Assembly: GCA_910579755.1 (NCBI GenBank)
Contig: CAJTVB010000011.1
Coordinates: 44,967 to 108,966 of the forward strand
Source of the DNA: an uncultured Acetatifactor sp.
Lineage (GTDB): Bacteria; Bacillota; Clostridia; Lachnospirales; Lachnospiraceae
Length of the DNA: 64,000 bases
Direction: 5' to 3'
Position numbers and translations under genes: made by a program. The first letter of the stretch is position 1. Each line of letters starts with the position of its first letter. Shown piece by piece: positions 41,450 through 49,622 of the stretch. Below the pieces are notes generated by a model, which did no database searches, was not told the DNA's origin, and worked only from the letters and a program-made list of their open reading frames with translations.

Positions 41450-43864
41450 TCATTGTATATTAGGATTAACCGGCACATCCGCTCCCATGGAGTTTCCTCC
41501 GCCCTCCACCACAAAGCCATGAACCGGGTCATATTTGTCTCCTGTCTCCGGATCCACACGATAGCCCGATTCATCCAGAGGAAAGCTCATCCAGGGTTTC
41601 TGGTCCACGGAAGTGTCACCTTCCCCGGAAGGTTCATTCCCGTTTTCCCCTGATGTCCCGCCCTCGCCGGCAGGGTCACTGCTTCCGGAGGAATTCTCTC
41701 CCTCTCCGGACTCATCATCCTGAACAGGCTTGGTATATTCCGTGGTGATCTCCAGCTGAAGAGCATTTAATTCCCTGATTTCCTCTTCCGTCAGCTCCTC
41801 TGTCATAAAAATATTCAGATAGGGGAGCGTCTCCATCAGAATGCTGCGCACCAGGCCGGTGGCAAGCTTGGGATCACTCTGTTTTGCCACATTGGGTCTG
41901 TCCACCACCACATATATGGCGATCTGGGGATCCTCCGCAGGAGCATAGCCGATAAAGGATACCACGTGATCTGTCTCCGAGCGTTTGTGAGTATTCTGGT
42001 CGATGGTCTCCGCCGTCCCCGTCTTTCCGCCGATGGCATACCCGGGAGGCCTTGCCGTCACGCCGGTTCCATAATCCACCACCGCCTTGCAATACTGCCG
42101 GATATACTTGGAAGTGGATTCCGATATGGTCTGCTTCAGCTGCCTGGGCTCAATGTTTTTCACCGTGGCGCCGCTGGCATTGGTAATTTTGTTCACCAAA
42201 TGCGGCTCGTAATAATATCCTCCATTGATCAATGAGCAAAATCCTGTGATCATCTGGATCATAGTCACGTTAAAGTTCTGCCCGAAGGTATTGGTGGCAA
42301 GGTCCACCGGCCCCATGGAATCTGCGCTATAGACCAGACTGGCCGTCCTTGCTTCTCCCGCCAGATCCACATTGGTTTTCAGACCGAAATTGTATATTTT
42401 CTGGAACTCGCAGAAGGTATCCTTGCCCATGGCCTGCCCGATCTTCATCATGGCCACATTGCAGGAATTTGCCACTGCCTGCTCCAGGGTAACCGTCTGT
42501 TCGTACCGATTATGACAGCGGATGGGATATCCCGCCACCTCATAAACATATCCGCATTCATAAGTGGCATCCGGGGAAATGGTTCCCGTCTCCAGGGCAG
42601 CAGCCACCGTAAAGGGCTTCGCCGTAGAGCCCGGCTCATAGGTTCCTGAAATGCAGTAGTTTTTCCAGAGATTGTTCAGATTCAGATACAACTGATCCTC
42701 GTCCATGGAATCCAGCACTGCCTGGTCGATGACCGTACCGTTCTTTTTAATCTCAAAATATCCGTTGGCATTGGTAACCTGCTCCACCATCATGGATCCC
42801 AGGAGTTTCTGCGGATCCCTCGCATTATTCAAGTCATAGCCGGGAGCGCTGGCCATGGCCAAAACCTCTCCGGTATCCACCCACATTATGACACAGCCCA
42901 CGTTTTCCGCACCGTTTCCGGGCCTGGCCTCATCCTGATGCTCTTCCATAAACTTTCTCAGATATTTTTCTACAATCATCTGTACGTTGGCATCAATAGT
43001 GGAATGGATATTTTCTCCGTCCATAGCCGGCTTCACGGTTCTCTCCAGAATCAGATCGTCATTCAGGTAGCCGTATTCTCTTCCGTTCACTCCGTTAAGC
43101 ACGTCGTTATAATATTCCTCCAGCCCTCCGTACATTCCCTGATTATCCGTACTGGTAAAGCCGATCACATCCGCCGCCAGGGATCCATAAGGATAGGTCC
43201 GCATATATTCTTCCTCGAACCATACTCCCCTGATGTTGCTGTCTTCCAGCTGAGCCGCCTGAAAACCGCTGATTTCCTCATAGGTCAGACGCTTCAGGGG
43301 GACGTACCAGGAGCTGTTGGTATTTCGGGTCACATACTCCCGGATTTTGCTCATATCCAGGTCAAAATTATCACCCAGGGCCTTAAGCGTAGGCTCCAGA
43401 AAATTCTTATCGTAATTCATTACCCTTGCATCGATGACCAGATTATACACCTTCTGGCTGGCTGCCAGCCTGGTGCCCTTGACGTCCAGTATATCTCCCC
43501 GCCGGTAAGGAATCGTTGTGGAAGAATATTGCTGCTGAGAAAGAACGCGCTTCTGATACTCATTCTCATTTTCCCTGGTGATCCATACCAACCGCGCGCT
43601 CAGCCCGGCAAAAGCCAGCAATACCATGGCAAACAGCACCACCAGCTTCTTTTGCATTTTGATAGAAAACCTGCCTTTTTCCTGGCTTCTGACGCCTATC
43701 TGTTTTCTGATTCTTTCCTGCCTTACGCTTCTATCCTGTCGTCCGGCTCTTTCCCGCCTTATGCTCCCATCCTGTCGTCCGGCTCTTTCCTGCCGTATGC
43801 TTCCATCCTTTTTTCTGTTTCTGTCCTGTTTCCTGCTTTTTTTCTGCCTTCTGTTTGTTCCCAT
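41450..43864 (-). CDS. Class B penicillin-binding protein (FtsI/PBP2 type), first dcw copy
   Basis: A septal transpeptidase of 804 aa. The cytoplasmic N-terminus (1-70) is very basic and holds three 12-residue repeats (GSIRQERAGRQD, GSIRRERAGRQD, RSVRQERIRKQI at 21-56). A membrane helix follows (KLVVLFAMVLLAFAGLSARLV trimmed to about 73-93), then the dimerisation domain and transpeptidase with EPGSTAKPF, ANSCNV and GGKTGTAE. The C-terminal ~100 residues are an acidic Gly/Ser/Glu linker with a short tail. It lies between ftsL (15 bp) and the second PBP. Probably the vegetative divisome enzyme, with the other copy sporulation-biased, but this assignment is inference. Confidence 0.93.
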   Translation of the reverse strand: MGTNRRQKKSRKQDRNRKKDGSIRQERAGRQDGSIRRERAGRQDRSVRQERIRKQIGVRSQEKGRFSIKMQKKLVVLFAMVLLAFAGLSARLVWITRENENEYQKRVLSQQQYSSTTIPYRRGDILDVKGTRLAASQKVYNLVIDARVMNYDKNFLEPTLKALGDNFDLDMSKIREYVTRNTNSSWYVPLKRLTYEEISGFQAAQLEDSNIRGVWFEEEYMRTYPYGSLAADVIGFTSTDNQGMYGGLEEYYNDVLNGVNGREYGYLNDDLILERTVKPAMDGENIHSTIDANVQMIVEKYLRKFMEEHQDEARPGNGAENVGCVIMWVDTGEVLAMASAPGYDLNNARDPQKLLGSMMVEQVTNANGYFEIKKNGTVIDQAVLDSMDEDQLYLNLNNLWKNYCISGTYEPGSTAKPFTVAAALETGTISPDATYECGYVYEVAGYPIRCHNRYEQTVTLEQAVANSCNVAMMKIGQAMGKDTFCEFQKIYNFGLKTNVDLAGEARTASLVYSADSMGPVDLATNTFGQNFNVTMIQMITGFCSLINGGYYYEPHLVNKITNASGATVKNIEPRQLKQTISESTSKYIRQYCKAVVDYGTGVTARPPGYAIGGKTGTAETIDQNTHKRSETDHVVSFIGYAPAEDPQIAIYVVVDRPNVAKQSDPKLATGLVRSILMETLPYLNIFMTEELTEEEIRELNALQLEITTEYTKPVQDDESGEGENSSGSSDPAGEGGTSGENGNEPSGEGDTSVDQKPWMSFPLDESGYRVDPETGDKYDPVHGFVVEGGGNSMGADVPVNPNIQ
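43697..43804 (-). repeat. Three 36-bp tandem repeats inside the PBP gene
   Basis: Three consecutive 36-bp units (minus strand 43804-43769, 43768-43733, 43732-43697) encode the 12-residue repeats of the PBP cytoplasmic tail. The first two encode 11 of 12 identical residues. The pattern is that of an expandable in-frame repeat; unit number may vary between strains. Confidence 0.8.
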
Positions 43865-43879
43865 CCGTCTGCCCTGTCC

Positions 43880-44383
43880 CTATTGCCCGTTCCCCTCGGC
43901 CCGGCGCATATAGTCGTTCGTCTCGTTCTGATAGAGAATGACCTGTCCCTCCTGAGCGTAGGTCATGCCCAGCTCACCGATGGCAATACGCTTAATCTCC
44001 TCCAGATCGATGCTGCTCATAATCCTGTTGTACTCTTCATCATTGGACAGCTTCAAACTGTTGAGCTGGCTTTCCTTGGCAGCCACGTCCTTGATCTGAT
44101 TGGTAAGCTCTGCCTGCAGCTGGATATAATTCACCAAAACCAACGCCGCGGTACACATGGCCGCTGCCAGGAAAAGCACATATCCCAAGTTCATGTGACG
44201 GGCCTTGTCCCTGTTTTTCCGCACCACAGGCTCAGCTACAGGTGCAGGTCCCCCCTGTCTTCGGGGCCGCACCTGGAGTCTTCGCGCCGTATTTCCATAA
44301 TTGTAAGCATATTCTGTTCTTCTGCCGGTATCGCCGCCTTTCTCATACGCAGCCTGTCTGTAATTCCTTCTATTTTGACTCAT
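43880..44383 (-). CDS. ftsL: Cell division protein FtsL-like
   Basis: A 167-residue bitopic protein with a long basic cytoplasmic N-terminus (about 60 residues), one membrane helix (LGYVLFLAAAMCTAALVLVN) and an extracellular coiled coil (IQLQAELTNQIKDVAAKESQ) ending in GELGMTYAQEGQVILY. Sequence conservation in FtsL is low, so the call rests on topology, the coiled coil and position between rsmH and the PBP genes. It would recruit and activate the septal synthase with DivIC and FtsQ. Confidence 0.88.
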   Translation of the reverse strand: MSQNRRNYRQAAYEKGGDTGRRTEYAYNYGNTARRLQVRPRRQGGPAPVAEPVVRKNRDKARHMNLGYVLFLAAAMCTAALVLVNYIQLQAELTNQIKDVAAKESQLNSLKLSNDEEYNRIMSSIDLEEIKRIAIGELGMTYAQEGQVILYQNETNDYMRRAEGNGQ

Positions 44384-44403
44384 TAAACTTCCTGCTTTCT
44401 GAT

Positions 44404-45345
44404 TTACTCTCCCTCGTGCCGCTTTTCAAATACTCTCAGCCTGGCACTTCTGGACCGACTGTTTTCAGCCAGTTCCTTCTCGCCGGGAAGGATCGGTTTT
44501 CTTGTCACCACCCTCCCCCTGGACACCCTGCCGCATACACATACCGGAAAGGAATCCGGGCAGATACAGGGATTTTCATTTTTTCGGAATGTTGTCTTCA
44601 CCAGACGATCCTCCAGGGAGTGGAAGGTTATGACGCAAAACCGTCCCCCCGGATTCAACAATCCGATCAGATCATCCAGAGAATCTCCAAGCACCTCCAG
44701 CTCCCGGTTGCACTCGATCCGGATAGCCTGAAAGGTCTGTCTGGAGGGATGGCCGTCCTGCCGCATTTTAGCGGGCACAGCCCTCCGTATGATCTCATTC
44801 AGCTCAAAGGTCGTCTCAATGGGCTTGTCCGCCCTGGCCTTTACTATATGCTTTGCTATGTTTTTTGCGAATTTATCTTCACCGTAATCTCTGATCACCC
44901 GGTACAGCTCACCCTCCGGATAATCGTTGACAATGTTTCTTGCTGTAAGGGTCTGCCTCCTGTCCATACGCATGTCCAGAGGCGCGTCAAAACGATAGGA
45001 AAAGCCTCTGTCCCCGGCATCCAGCTGGTGGGAGGATACTCCCAGATCAAGAAGGATCCCGTCTACGCCCTTTATTCCCCGCCCTTCCAGGTTCGTCCGT
45101 ATGTTTTGATAATTGTCGTGCAGGATAGTGACCCGGTCTCCAAAAGGAGCCAACCGGCTTCCTGCGGCGCAGACAGCATCGGCGTCCTGGTCAAAGCCGT
45201 AAAAATGCCCTTTCTCCAGCCGGCTGCATACCTGACAGGCATGGCCCCCTCCGCCCAGAGTACCGTCCACATAGATGCCGTCCGGCTTTACATTAAGTTC
45301 TTCGATGGTCTCCGCCAACAGCACGGAGTAATGTGTAAAGTCCAT
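44404..45345 (-). CDS. rsmH: 16S rRNA (cytosine-1402 N4)-methyltransferase RsmH
   Basis: SAM-dependent methyltransferase acting on the ribosomal P-site. The protein has HYSVLLAETIEELN, the SAM loop DGTLGGGGHACQVCSRL, GFDQDADAV, LLDLGVSSHQLDAGDRGFS and the C-terminal VITFHSLEDRLVK, with a cysteine-containing loop (CICPDSFPVCVCG). I use the ATG at 45345 (313 aa, MDFTHYS), the usual family start, with AAAGG upstream; the GTG three codons earlier is possible. It is second in the dcw cluster, after mraZ. Confidence 0.96.
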   Translation of the reverse strand: MDFTHYSVLLAETIEELNVKPDGIYVDGTLGGGGHACQVCSRLEKGHFYGFDQDADAVCAAGSRLAPFGDRVTILHDNYQNIRTNLEGRGIKGVDGILLDLGVSSHQLDAGDRGFSYRFDAPLDMRMDRRQTLTARNIVNDYPEGELYRVIRDYGEDKFAKNIAKHIVKARADKPIETTFELNEIIRRAVPAKMRQDGHPSRQTFQAIRIECNRELEVLGDSLDDLIGLLNPGGRFCVITFHSLEDRLVKTTFRKNENPCICPDSFPVCVCGRVSRGRVVTRKPILPGEKELAENSRSRSARLRVFEKRHEGE

Positions 45346-45369
45346 TTCCGGCACCCTTTCCTTTCATCC

Positions 45370-45383
45370 GTTACTATTCACAG
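45370..45383 (+). repeat. Fragment of the dispersed intergenic repeat
   Basis: GTTACTATTCACAG, identical to the start of the copy at 2861, sits in the mraZ-rsmH gap. Only this end of the element is present, so it may be a degraded copy. Confidence 0.4.
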
Positions 45384-45417
45384 CCGCTTTCGTACTTTCA
45401 CTTTTTGAGACACCATG

Positions 45418-45849
45418 CTATATGGTAAGTCCCAAATCCATCATGCCTTGGGATATCTGGTCGATATCCGTCTGGTCCGTATTTTCATTCCATTTCTCAA
45501 GACTCCAGATCTCGATGCGCCCGCCTGCGCCTGCCAGAACCACGTCCTTCTCCAGGCCGGCAAACTCTCTCAAATCCTGGGGCATCAGAATACGTCCCTG
45601 CTTGTCCACGGTCACATACTGTGCTCCCGACAGGAAAAATCTGGCAAATTGTCTTGCTTCCCGGTTGATCAGCGGCAGTGATGCCAGCTTTTCTTCAAAA
45701 GCCTTCCAGGCGTCGTTGGCATACACAAATAAGCAGCCATCCATTCCTTTTGATACCACAAACTCATCGCCAAGGATCTCGCGGTACTTGGAAGGAATGC
45801 TCAACCTGCCTTTGGGATCGATCGTATGATTGTACCTTCCCATAAACAT
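45418..45849 (-). CDS. mraZ: Transcriptional regulator MraZ
   Basis: DNA-binding repressor of the dcw cluster, 143 aa, with two SpoVT-AbrB-like halves: MGRYNHTIDPKGRLSIPSKY and YVTVDKQGRILMPQDLREF, each with the DxxGR signature. The start is taken at the ATG at 45849 (MFMGRYNH), the usual family N-terminus, after GGTGGTGATCGCG. It is the first gene of the cluster. Its likely own operator, six TGGGA-like boxes at 10-bp spacing, lies at 45954-46009 just below the promoter. Confidence 0.96.
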   Translation of the reverse strand: MFMGRYNHTIDPKGRLSIPSKYREILGDEFVVSKGMDGCLFVYANDAWKAFEEKLASLPLINREARQFARFFLSGAQYVTVDKQGRILMPQDLREFAGLEKDVVLAGAGGRIEIWSLEKWNENTDQTDIDQISQGMMDLGLTI

Positions 45850-45897
45850 CGCGATCACCACCAGTCAGAAGTGCCTGTCAGAATTACCGGTCAAACC

Positions 45898-45915
45898 GTT
45901 ACCGTTCACACCGTG
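45898..45915 (+). repeat. Fragment of the dispersed intergenic repeat in the mraZ leader
   Basis: GTTACCGTTCACACCGTG matches the GTTACTGTTCACACCGCG end of the copy at 14442-14539 at 16 of 18 bases, and a TTTTC follows as in the other copies. It lies in the mraZ 5' untranslated region. Confidence 0.45.
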
Positions 45916-45953
45916 TTTTCACAAAAGCGGGTCTGCCACAGGATCCTCACCTC

Positions 45954-46009
45954 AGCCATAAAATCACATTTCATCCCACTTTATGGTATTTGATGCCATT
46001 TCCATCCCA
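45954..46009 (-). promoter_or_regulatory. MraZ operator: six TGGGA-like boxes at 10-bp period
   Basis: On the minus strand, boxes TGGGA, TGGCA, TACCA, TGGGA, TGTGA and TGGCT begin at 46009, 45998, 45988, 45978, 45968 and 45958 (spacing 11, 10, 10, 10, 10), many followed by AAA-rich spacers. Family knowledge: MraZ binds three or more TGGGN-type boxes spaced one helical turn apart. The two perfect boxes lie within AAAGTGGGATG. The array begins a few bases after the predicted transcription start. Confidence 0.75.
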
Positions 46010-46020
46010 CTTTTATATAG

Positions 46021-46049
46021 ATTCTAATATAAACAACCTCCTTTTACAA
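46021..46049 (-). promoter_or_regulatory. Sigma-A promoter of the mraZ/dcw cluster
   Basis: Minus strand TTGTAA (46049-46044), 17-bp spacer, TAGAAT (46026-46021). The predicted start near 46014 gives a 165-nt leader carrying the MraZ boxes. The 46050-46072 stretch upstream is AT-rich and could be an UP element. Confidence 0.6.
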
Positions 46050-46074
46050 GCAAAAAATTTTTCTTAACCGGCGC

Positions 46075-46107
46075 AAAAAGAACGCCCTGCAGATCATCTG
46101 CAGGGCG
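46075..46107 (-). terminator. lgt terminator
   Basis: The minus strand reads CGCCCTGCAGATG, then ATCTGCAGGGCG, a 12-bp nearly loopless stem, followed by TTCTTTTT. It isolates lgt from the dcw promoter downstream. Confidence 0.85.
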
Positions 46108-46198
46108 CTTTCGCCTTTTTCATACCAGATATGGTAGGGAGATTTTTCGCATCCCCCACATCTATGTTTATATTCATCCGGTTTTTTCCAGAAAAAAA

Positions 46199-47065
46199 TT
46201 ATTTCCCCAGGGATTTCTTTTTCAGTCTTATGCGCACCGCAATGTCCACTGCCACCGCAAAAATCAGCATCAGCATGGCCAGCACCTGGGAGACAGGAAT
46301 CGTGGTCCCGGGAAGAAACAGCGTGTCCGTCCGGATGCCCTCGATAATAAACCGGCCCAGACCGTAGCCTCCCAAATAAAGAAGGCAGAGCTCCCCGTCG
46401 AACCGCTTATGCTTCCGGTACACCAGCATTAGAACCATCACTCCCAGATTCCAAAGGCTCTCGTACAGAAACGTGGGATGCACATTGATATAATTTGCCC
46501 CCTCAGGTATATGGGCGGCAATATTTTCCGAAATGTCTCTGGCGCGTACCGCCGCTACGGGAAGCTGCATGGAAAACAGCCCGTCATAAAATTCCCCAAA
46601 CACCTCGCGGTTCATAAAATTTCCCCACCGCCCGATAATCTGGCCCAAAAGCAGCCCCGGCATGGCAGTGTCACCCATGAGCAGCGGATTCTTTTTTTTG
46701 ATACGGCAATAGACAAACAGCGTGATAAATGCGGCGATCACACCTCCGTAAATGGCCATTCCGCCTTTGCGGGTCTGGAAAATACTGAGAAGATCATCCT
46801 TATAGTAGTCCCATGCAAATATGACATAGTAGATCCTGGCTCCGACTACGGAAAAGATCACCGCATAAATGGCAAAATCCCAGTATGTGTCCGGATCCTG
46901 CCCGGTCACCTTCGCCTGATGGGCCGCCATCAGAATACCCGCCAGCACCCCCAGCCCTATAATCACACCATAGTATGCTATATCCAGTCCAAATATGCTG
47001 AAGGATTTCGGCACATCCCTCAAATAGATCCCCAAATGGGGAAATGCTATATCGCCAGCATTCAT
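46199..47065 (-). CDS. lgt: Prolipoprotein diacylglyceryl transferase (Lgt)
   Basis: Membrane enzyme that attaches diacylglycerol to the lipobox cysteine of preprolipoproteins. The 288-residue protein has about seven helices, the Lgt signature GRWGNFMNREVFGE, GGMAIYGGVIAAF (His/Gly loop region) and HPTFLYESLWNLGV. It starts 62 bp after the ychF stop and ends at its own terminator, before the mraZ promoter. Confidence 0.97.
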   Translation of the reverse strand: MNAGDIAFPHLGIYLRDVPKSFSIFGLDIAYYGVIIGLGVLAGILMAAHQAKVTGQDPDTYWDFAIYAVIFSVVGARIYYVIFAWDYYKDDLLSIFQTRKGGMAIYGGVIAAFITLFVYCRIKKKNPLLMGDTAMPGLLLGQIIGRWGNFMNREVFGEFYDGLFSMQLPVAAVRARDISENIAAHIPEGANYINVHPTFLYESLWNLGVMVLMLVYRKHKRFDGELCLLYLGGYGLGRFIIEGIRTDTLFLPGTTIPVSQVLAMLMLIFAVAVDIAVRIRLKKKSLGK

Positions 47066-47127
47066 AATGATACCTTTCTGTGCCCCTGACGGACACTCAC
47101 TTCTATTTATTTACGTAAAAGCATAAA

Positions 47128-48225
47128 TTATACATTAAACCGGAACAGAATCACATCTCCGTCCTTAACCACGTAATCCTTTCCCTCGATGCCCACCAAT
47201 CCTTTTTCCCGAGCCGCCGCCAAAGAGCCCTGCTCCAGAAGATCCTTATAATTCACCACCTCAGCCTTGATAAAGCCTCTCTCAAAGTCCGTGTGAATCT
47301 TTCCCGCTGCCTGAGGAGCCTTGGTGCCGATCCGAATGGTCCAGGCCCTGGTCTCGTCCTCCCCGGCAGTAAGAAAGCTCATCAGTCCCAGCACATGATA
47401 GCTGGCCTTTATCAGCTTCTCCAGACCCGATTCCGAAAGCCCAAGCTCCTCCAGGAACATGGCCTTTTCATCCTCCTCCAGCTCGGAGATCTCCTGCTCG
47501 ATCTGGGCACAGATCACAAATACCTCGCTGCCCTCCCGGGCCGCAAGTCCTCTCACACTCTCCACCATGGAGCTGGATGCGCCGTCATCCGCCAGATCCT
47601 CCTCCGCCACATTGGCCGCGTAAATTACAGGCTTCCCCGTGAGGAAATTGTACTCCCGCAGAAGCGCCTGCTCCTCCTCATCCTCAGCCTCCAGAGTCTT
47701 TACAGGTTTTCCGCTCTCCAAATGCTCCTTGATCCGCTCCAAAAGCGCCTGCTCCCTGGCGCAGGTTTTATCCATCCTGGCGGCCTTTGCCACCTTGGAC
47801 AATCTTCGCTCCAACACCTCCAGATCCGAAAAGATCAGCTCCAGATTAATGGTTTCAATGTCCCGCAGAGGGTCCACACTGCCGTCCACATGGATCACAT
47901 TGGAATCCTCAAAGCATCTCACCACATGGACGATGGCATCCACCTCACGGATATTGCTCAAAAACTGGTTTCCCAGTCCCTCGCCCTTGGAGGCTCCCTT
48001 CACCAGGCCCGCAATATCCACGAACTCGATTACCGCCGGTGTCACCTTTTTTGAGTGGTACATATCTCCCAAAAGCTTCAGCCGCTCGTCCGGCACTGCC
48101 ACCACTCCCACGTTGGGGTCAATGGTGCAGAAGGGATAGTTGGCCGACTCTGCTCCCGCTTTGGTCAGCGAGTTAAATAATGTACTTTTACCCACGTTTG
48201 GCAGTCCTACGATTCCTAATTTCAT
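47128..48225 (-). CDS. ychF: Ribosome-binding ATPase YchF (Obg family)
   Basis: An Obg-family P-loop protein that prefers ATP and has been linked to the ribosome and stress. The 365-residue protein has G1 GLPNVGKSTLFNSL, G3 DIAGLVKGASKGEGLG, the ATP-selecting NxxE-type region (YAANVAEEDL) and a C-terminal TGS domain (GFIKAEVVNYKDLLEQGS, GKDYVVKDGDVILFRFNV). AAGGAGG precedes the ATG, and a promoter with an extended -10 lies 168-197 bp upstream. Confidence 0.97.
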   Translation of the reverse strand: MKLGIVGLPNVGKSTLFNSLTKAGAESANYPFCTIDPNVGVVAVPDERLKLLGDMYHSKKVTPAVIEFVDIAGLVKGASKGEGLGNQFLSNIREVDAIVHVVRCFEDSNVIHVDGSVDPLRDIETINLELIFSDLEVLERRLSKVAKAARMDKTCAREQALLERIKEHLESGKPVKTLEAEDEEEQALLREYNFLTGKPVIYAANVAEEDLADDGASSSMVESVRGLAAREGSEVFVICAQIEQEISELEEDEKAMFLEELGLSESGLEKLIKASYHVLGLMSFLTAGEDETRAWTIRIGTKAPQAAGKIHTDFERGFIKAEVVNYKDLLEQGSLAAAREKGLVGIEGKDYVVKDGDVILFRFNV

Positions 48226-48392
48226 ATTTATATATACCTCCTTAAAAATGCCTTAAAATATGCGTTTTTCGTAATTTCTTTATTTCTCCGAGTACCAATA
48301 ATACATCGGGATATAATATTTTGTGTAGTGCCTCATATGACATGATTCAATTCAAATTGGCGCACAGAAAAAGAAATCCAACACAATAAAGC

Positions 48393-48422
48393 ATTATACC
48401 ATGTCGAACTCCCTTTCTTCAA
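48393..48422 (-). promoter_or_regulatory. Probable ychF promoter with extended -10
   Basis: Minus strand TTGAAG (48422-48417), 18-bp spacer, TATAAT (48398-48393), preceded by TGG (extended -10). The resulting leader is about 160 nt. Within 48226-48392 I see no riboswitch class that I recognise and no small gene. Confidence 0.6.
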
Positions 48423-48461
48423 CAAGTATTTTGAAACAATTATGGTTAGGCGGTTATATCA

Positions 48462-48520
48462 TTACTGTTCACACTGCGCCATTCGCAAAATCATGTTTTC
48501 GGCACTCCTCGCTGCAATTC
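48462..48520 (+). repeat. Copy of the dispersed intergenic repeat
   Basis: TTACTGTTCACACTGCGCC, ATTCGCAAAATCATG, TTTTCGGCACTCCTCGCTG match the minus-strand half of the 14442-14539 copy with about seven changes over 50 bases. The second half is shortened (CAATTCACCCTGTAA). It lies between the ychF promoter and the rsgA terminator. Confidence 0.65.
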
Positions 48521-48561
48521 ACCCTGTAAATAATCGTTTGTATGTATAAGCAAAACTTCCG

Positions 48562-48592
48562 AAAAAAACGGCAGGTTTTTTACACCCTGCCG
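48562..48592 (-). terminator. Terminator of the priA-rsgA operon
   Basis: CGGCAGG (48592-48586 on the minus strand), a 10-nt loop and CCTGCCG (48575-48569), followed by seven T. It lies 59 bp past the rsgA stop. Confidence 0.88.
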
Positions 48593-48650
48593 CCATTATC
48601 AGTTATGCATATCCTATCTCATCATTTAACGGGCTGATTTTATGCTATTT

Positions 48651-49622
48651 TTACCACACCCGTTTTCTGTTCTTCAGTTCTTCATAAAGGAGGCAATAAT
48701 TCTCATATCGAATCCGGCTGATACTTCCCTTCTCCACCGCGTCTTTGACGCCGCAGACCGGCTCGTTGATGTGGGAGCAACCGCCAAACCGACAGCATTG
48801 CTCAGGCTCCGCAAATTCCGGATAATATCCTGCAAGCTGTTCCTTGTCCATACAGGGCAGTTCCAGAGAGCTGAAGCCCGGTGTATCCAGAATAAACGTA
48901 TTCCCGCCCAGAGCAATCAGCTCCGAATGCCTTGTAGTATGCTTTCCTCTATCAATCTTTTCGCTGATCTGTCCGGTTTCCATCACTCGCCCGGACTGCA
49001 GGCAGTTGACAATAGAAGACTTTCCCACGCCGCTGGGGCCCGCCACCGTAGTGGTCTTTCCGGCCAGCAGCTTCTGCAGTCTATCGATCCCTTCCTGCCG
49101 CGCCGCGCTGACACACAGCGTGCGGCAGCCGCAGCCCGCGTACAGCTGTTCATAGAATACACCCTCCTTTGGGTCCAGATCTACTTTGTTAAAACAGATC
49201 ACACAGGGGATTTTCTGCCACGCCATCATGACCAGGAATCTGTCCAGCAAATTAAAGCTTGGCTTTGGTTTTACAACGGAAAAGATTACCAGCGCCTGGT
49301 CTACGTTTGCCACCGCAGGCCTGATCAGCTGGCTGTGTCTGGGCAGCAGCTCACGGATATTTCCCAGAGCCTTTTCCTGATCCAGGACATCCATCTCCAC
49401 ATCGTCACCAACCAGGGGTTTTTGGTGATCCTTCCGAAAAATTCCTTTCGCCCTGCACTCATAAATCCGTGAACTGGCCGAAGGCTCTCCCAAAGCCGCC
49501 TCTTCTCCGGCCCGGGAATGCTCTGTCCGAAATGTTCCGTCTCCGGATATTCCGCCGGCTATATCTGCCGCGCCATGCACATAATAGAACCCTCCGATTC
49601 CCTTAATAATCTTTCCCCTCAT
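48651..49622 (-). CDS. rsgA: Ribosome small subunit-dependent GTPase RsgA
   Basis: Circularly permuted GTPase in late 30S assembly. The protein has an N-terminal OB fold (GKIIKGIGGFYYVHG ... IYECRAKGIFRKD ... LVGDDVEMD), G4 NKVDLD, G1 AGPSGVGKSSIVN, G3 DTPGFSSLEL and the zinc knuckle CCRFGGCSHINEPVCGV; 323 aa. Between YYVHG and IYECRAKG there is an extra Gly/Ala/Glu-rich stretch of about 30 residues (about 20-50), not usual for the family, lying in an OB-fold loop. The ATG overlaps the prkC stop by 4 bp. It is the last gene of the operon. Confidence 0.95.
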   Translation of the reverse strand: MRGKIIKGIGGFYYVHGAADIAGGISGDGTFRTEHSRAGEEAALGEPSASSRIYECRAKGIFRKDHQKPLVGDDVEMDVLDQEKALGNIRELLPRHSQLIRPAVANVDQALVIFSVVKPKPSFNLLDRFLVMMAWQKIPCVICFNKVDLDPKEGVFYEQLYAGCGCRTLCVSAARQEGIDRLQKLLAGKTTTVAGPSGVGKSSIVNCLQSGRVMETGQISEKIDRGKHTTRHSELIALGGNTFILDTPGFSSLELPCMDKEQLAGYYPEFAEPEQCCRFGGCSHINEPVCGVKDAVEKGSISRIRYENYCLLYEELKNRKRVW

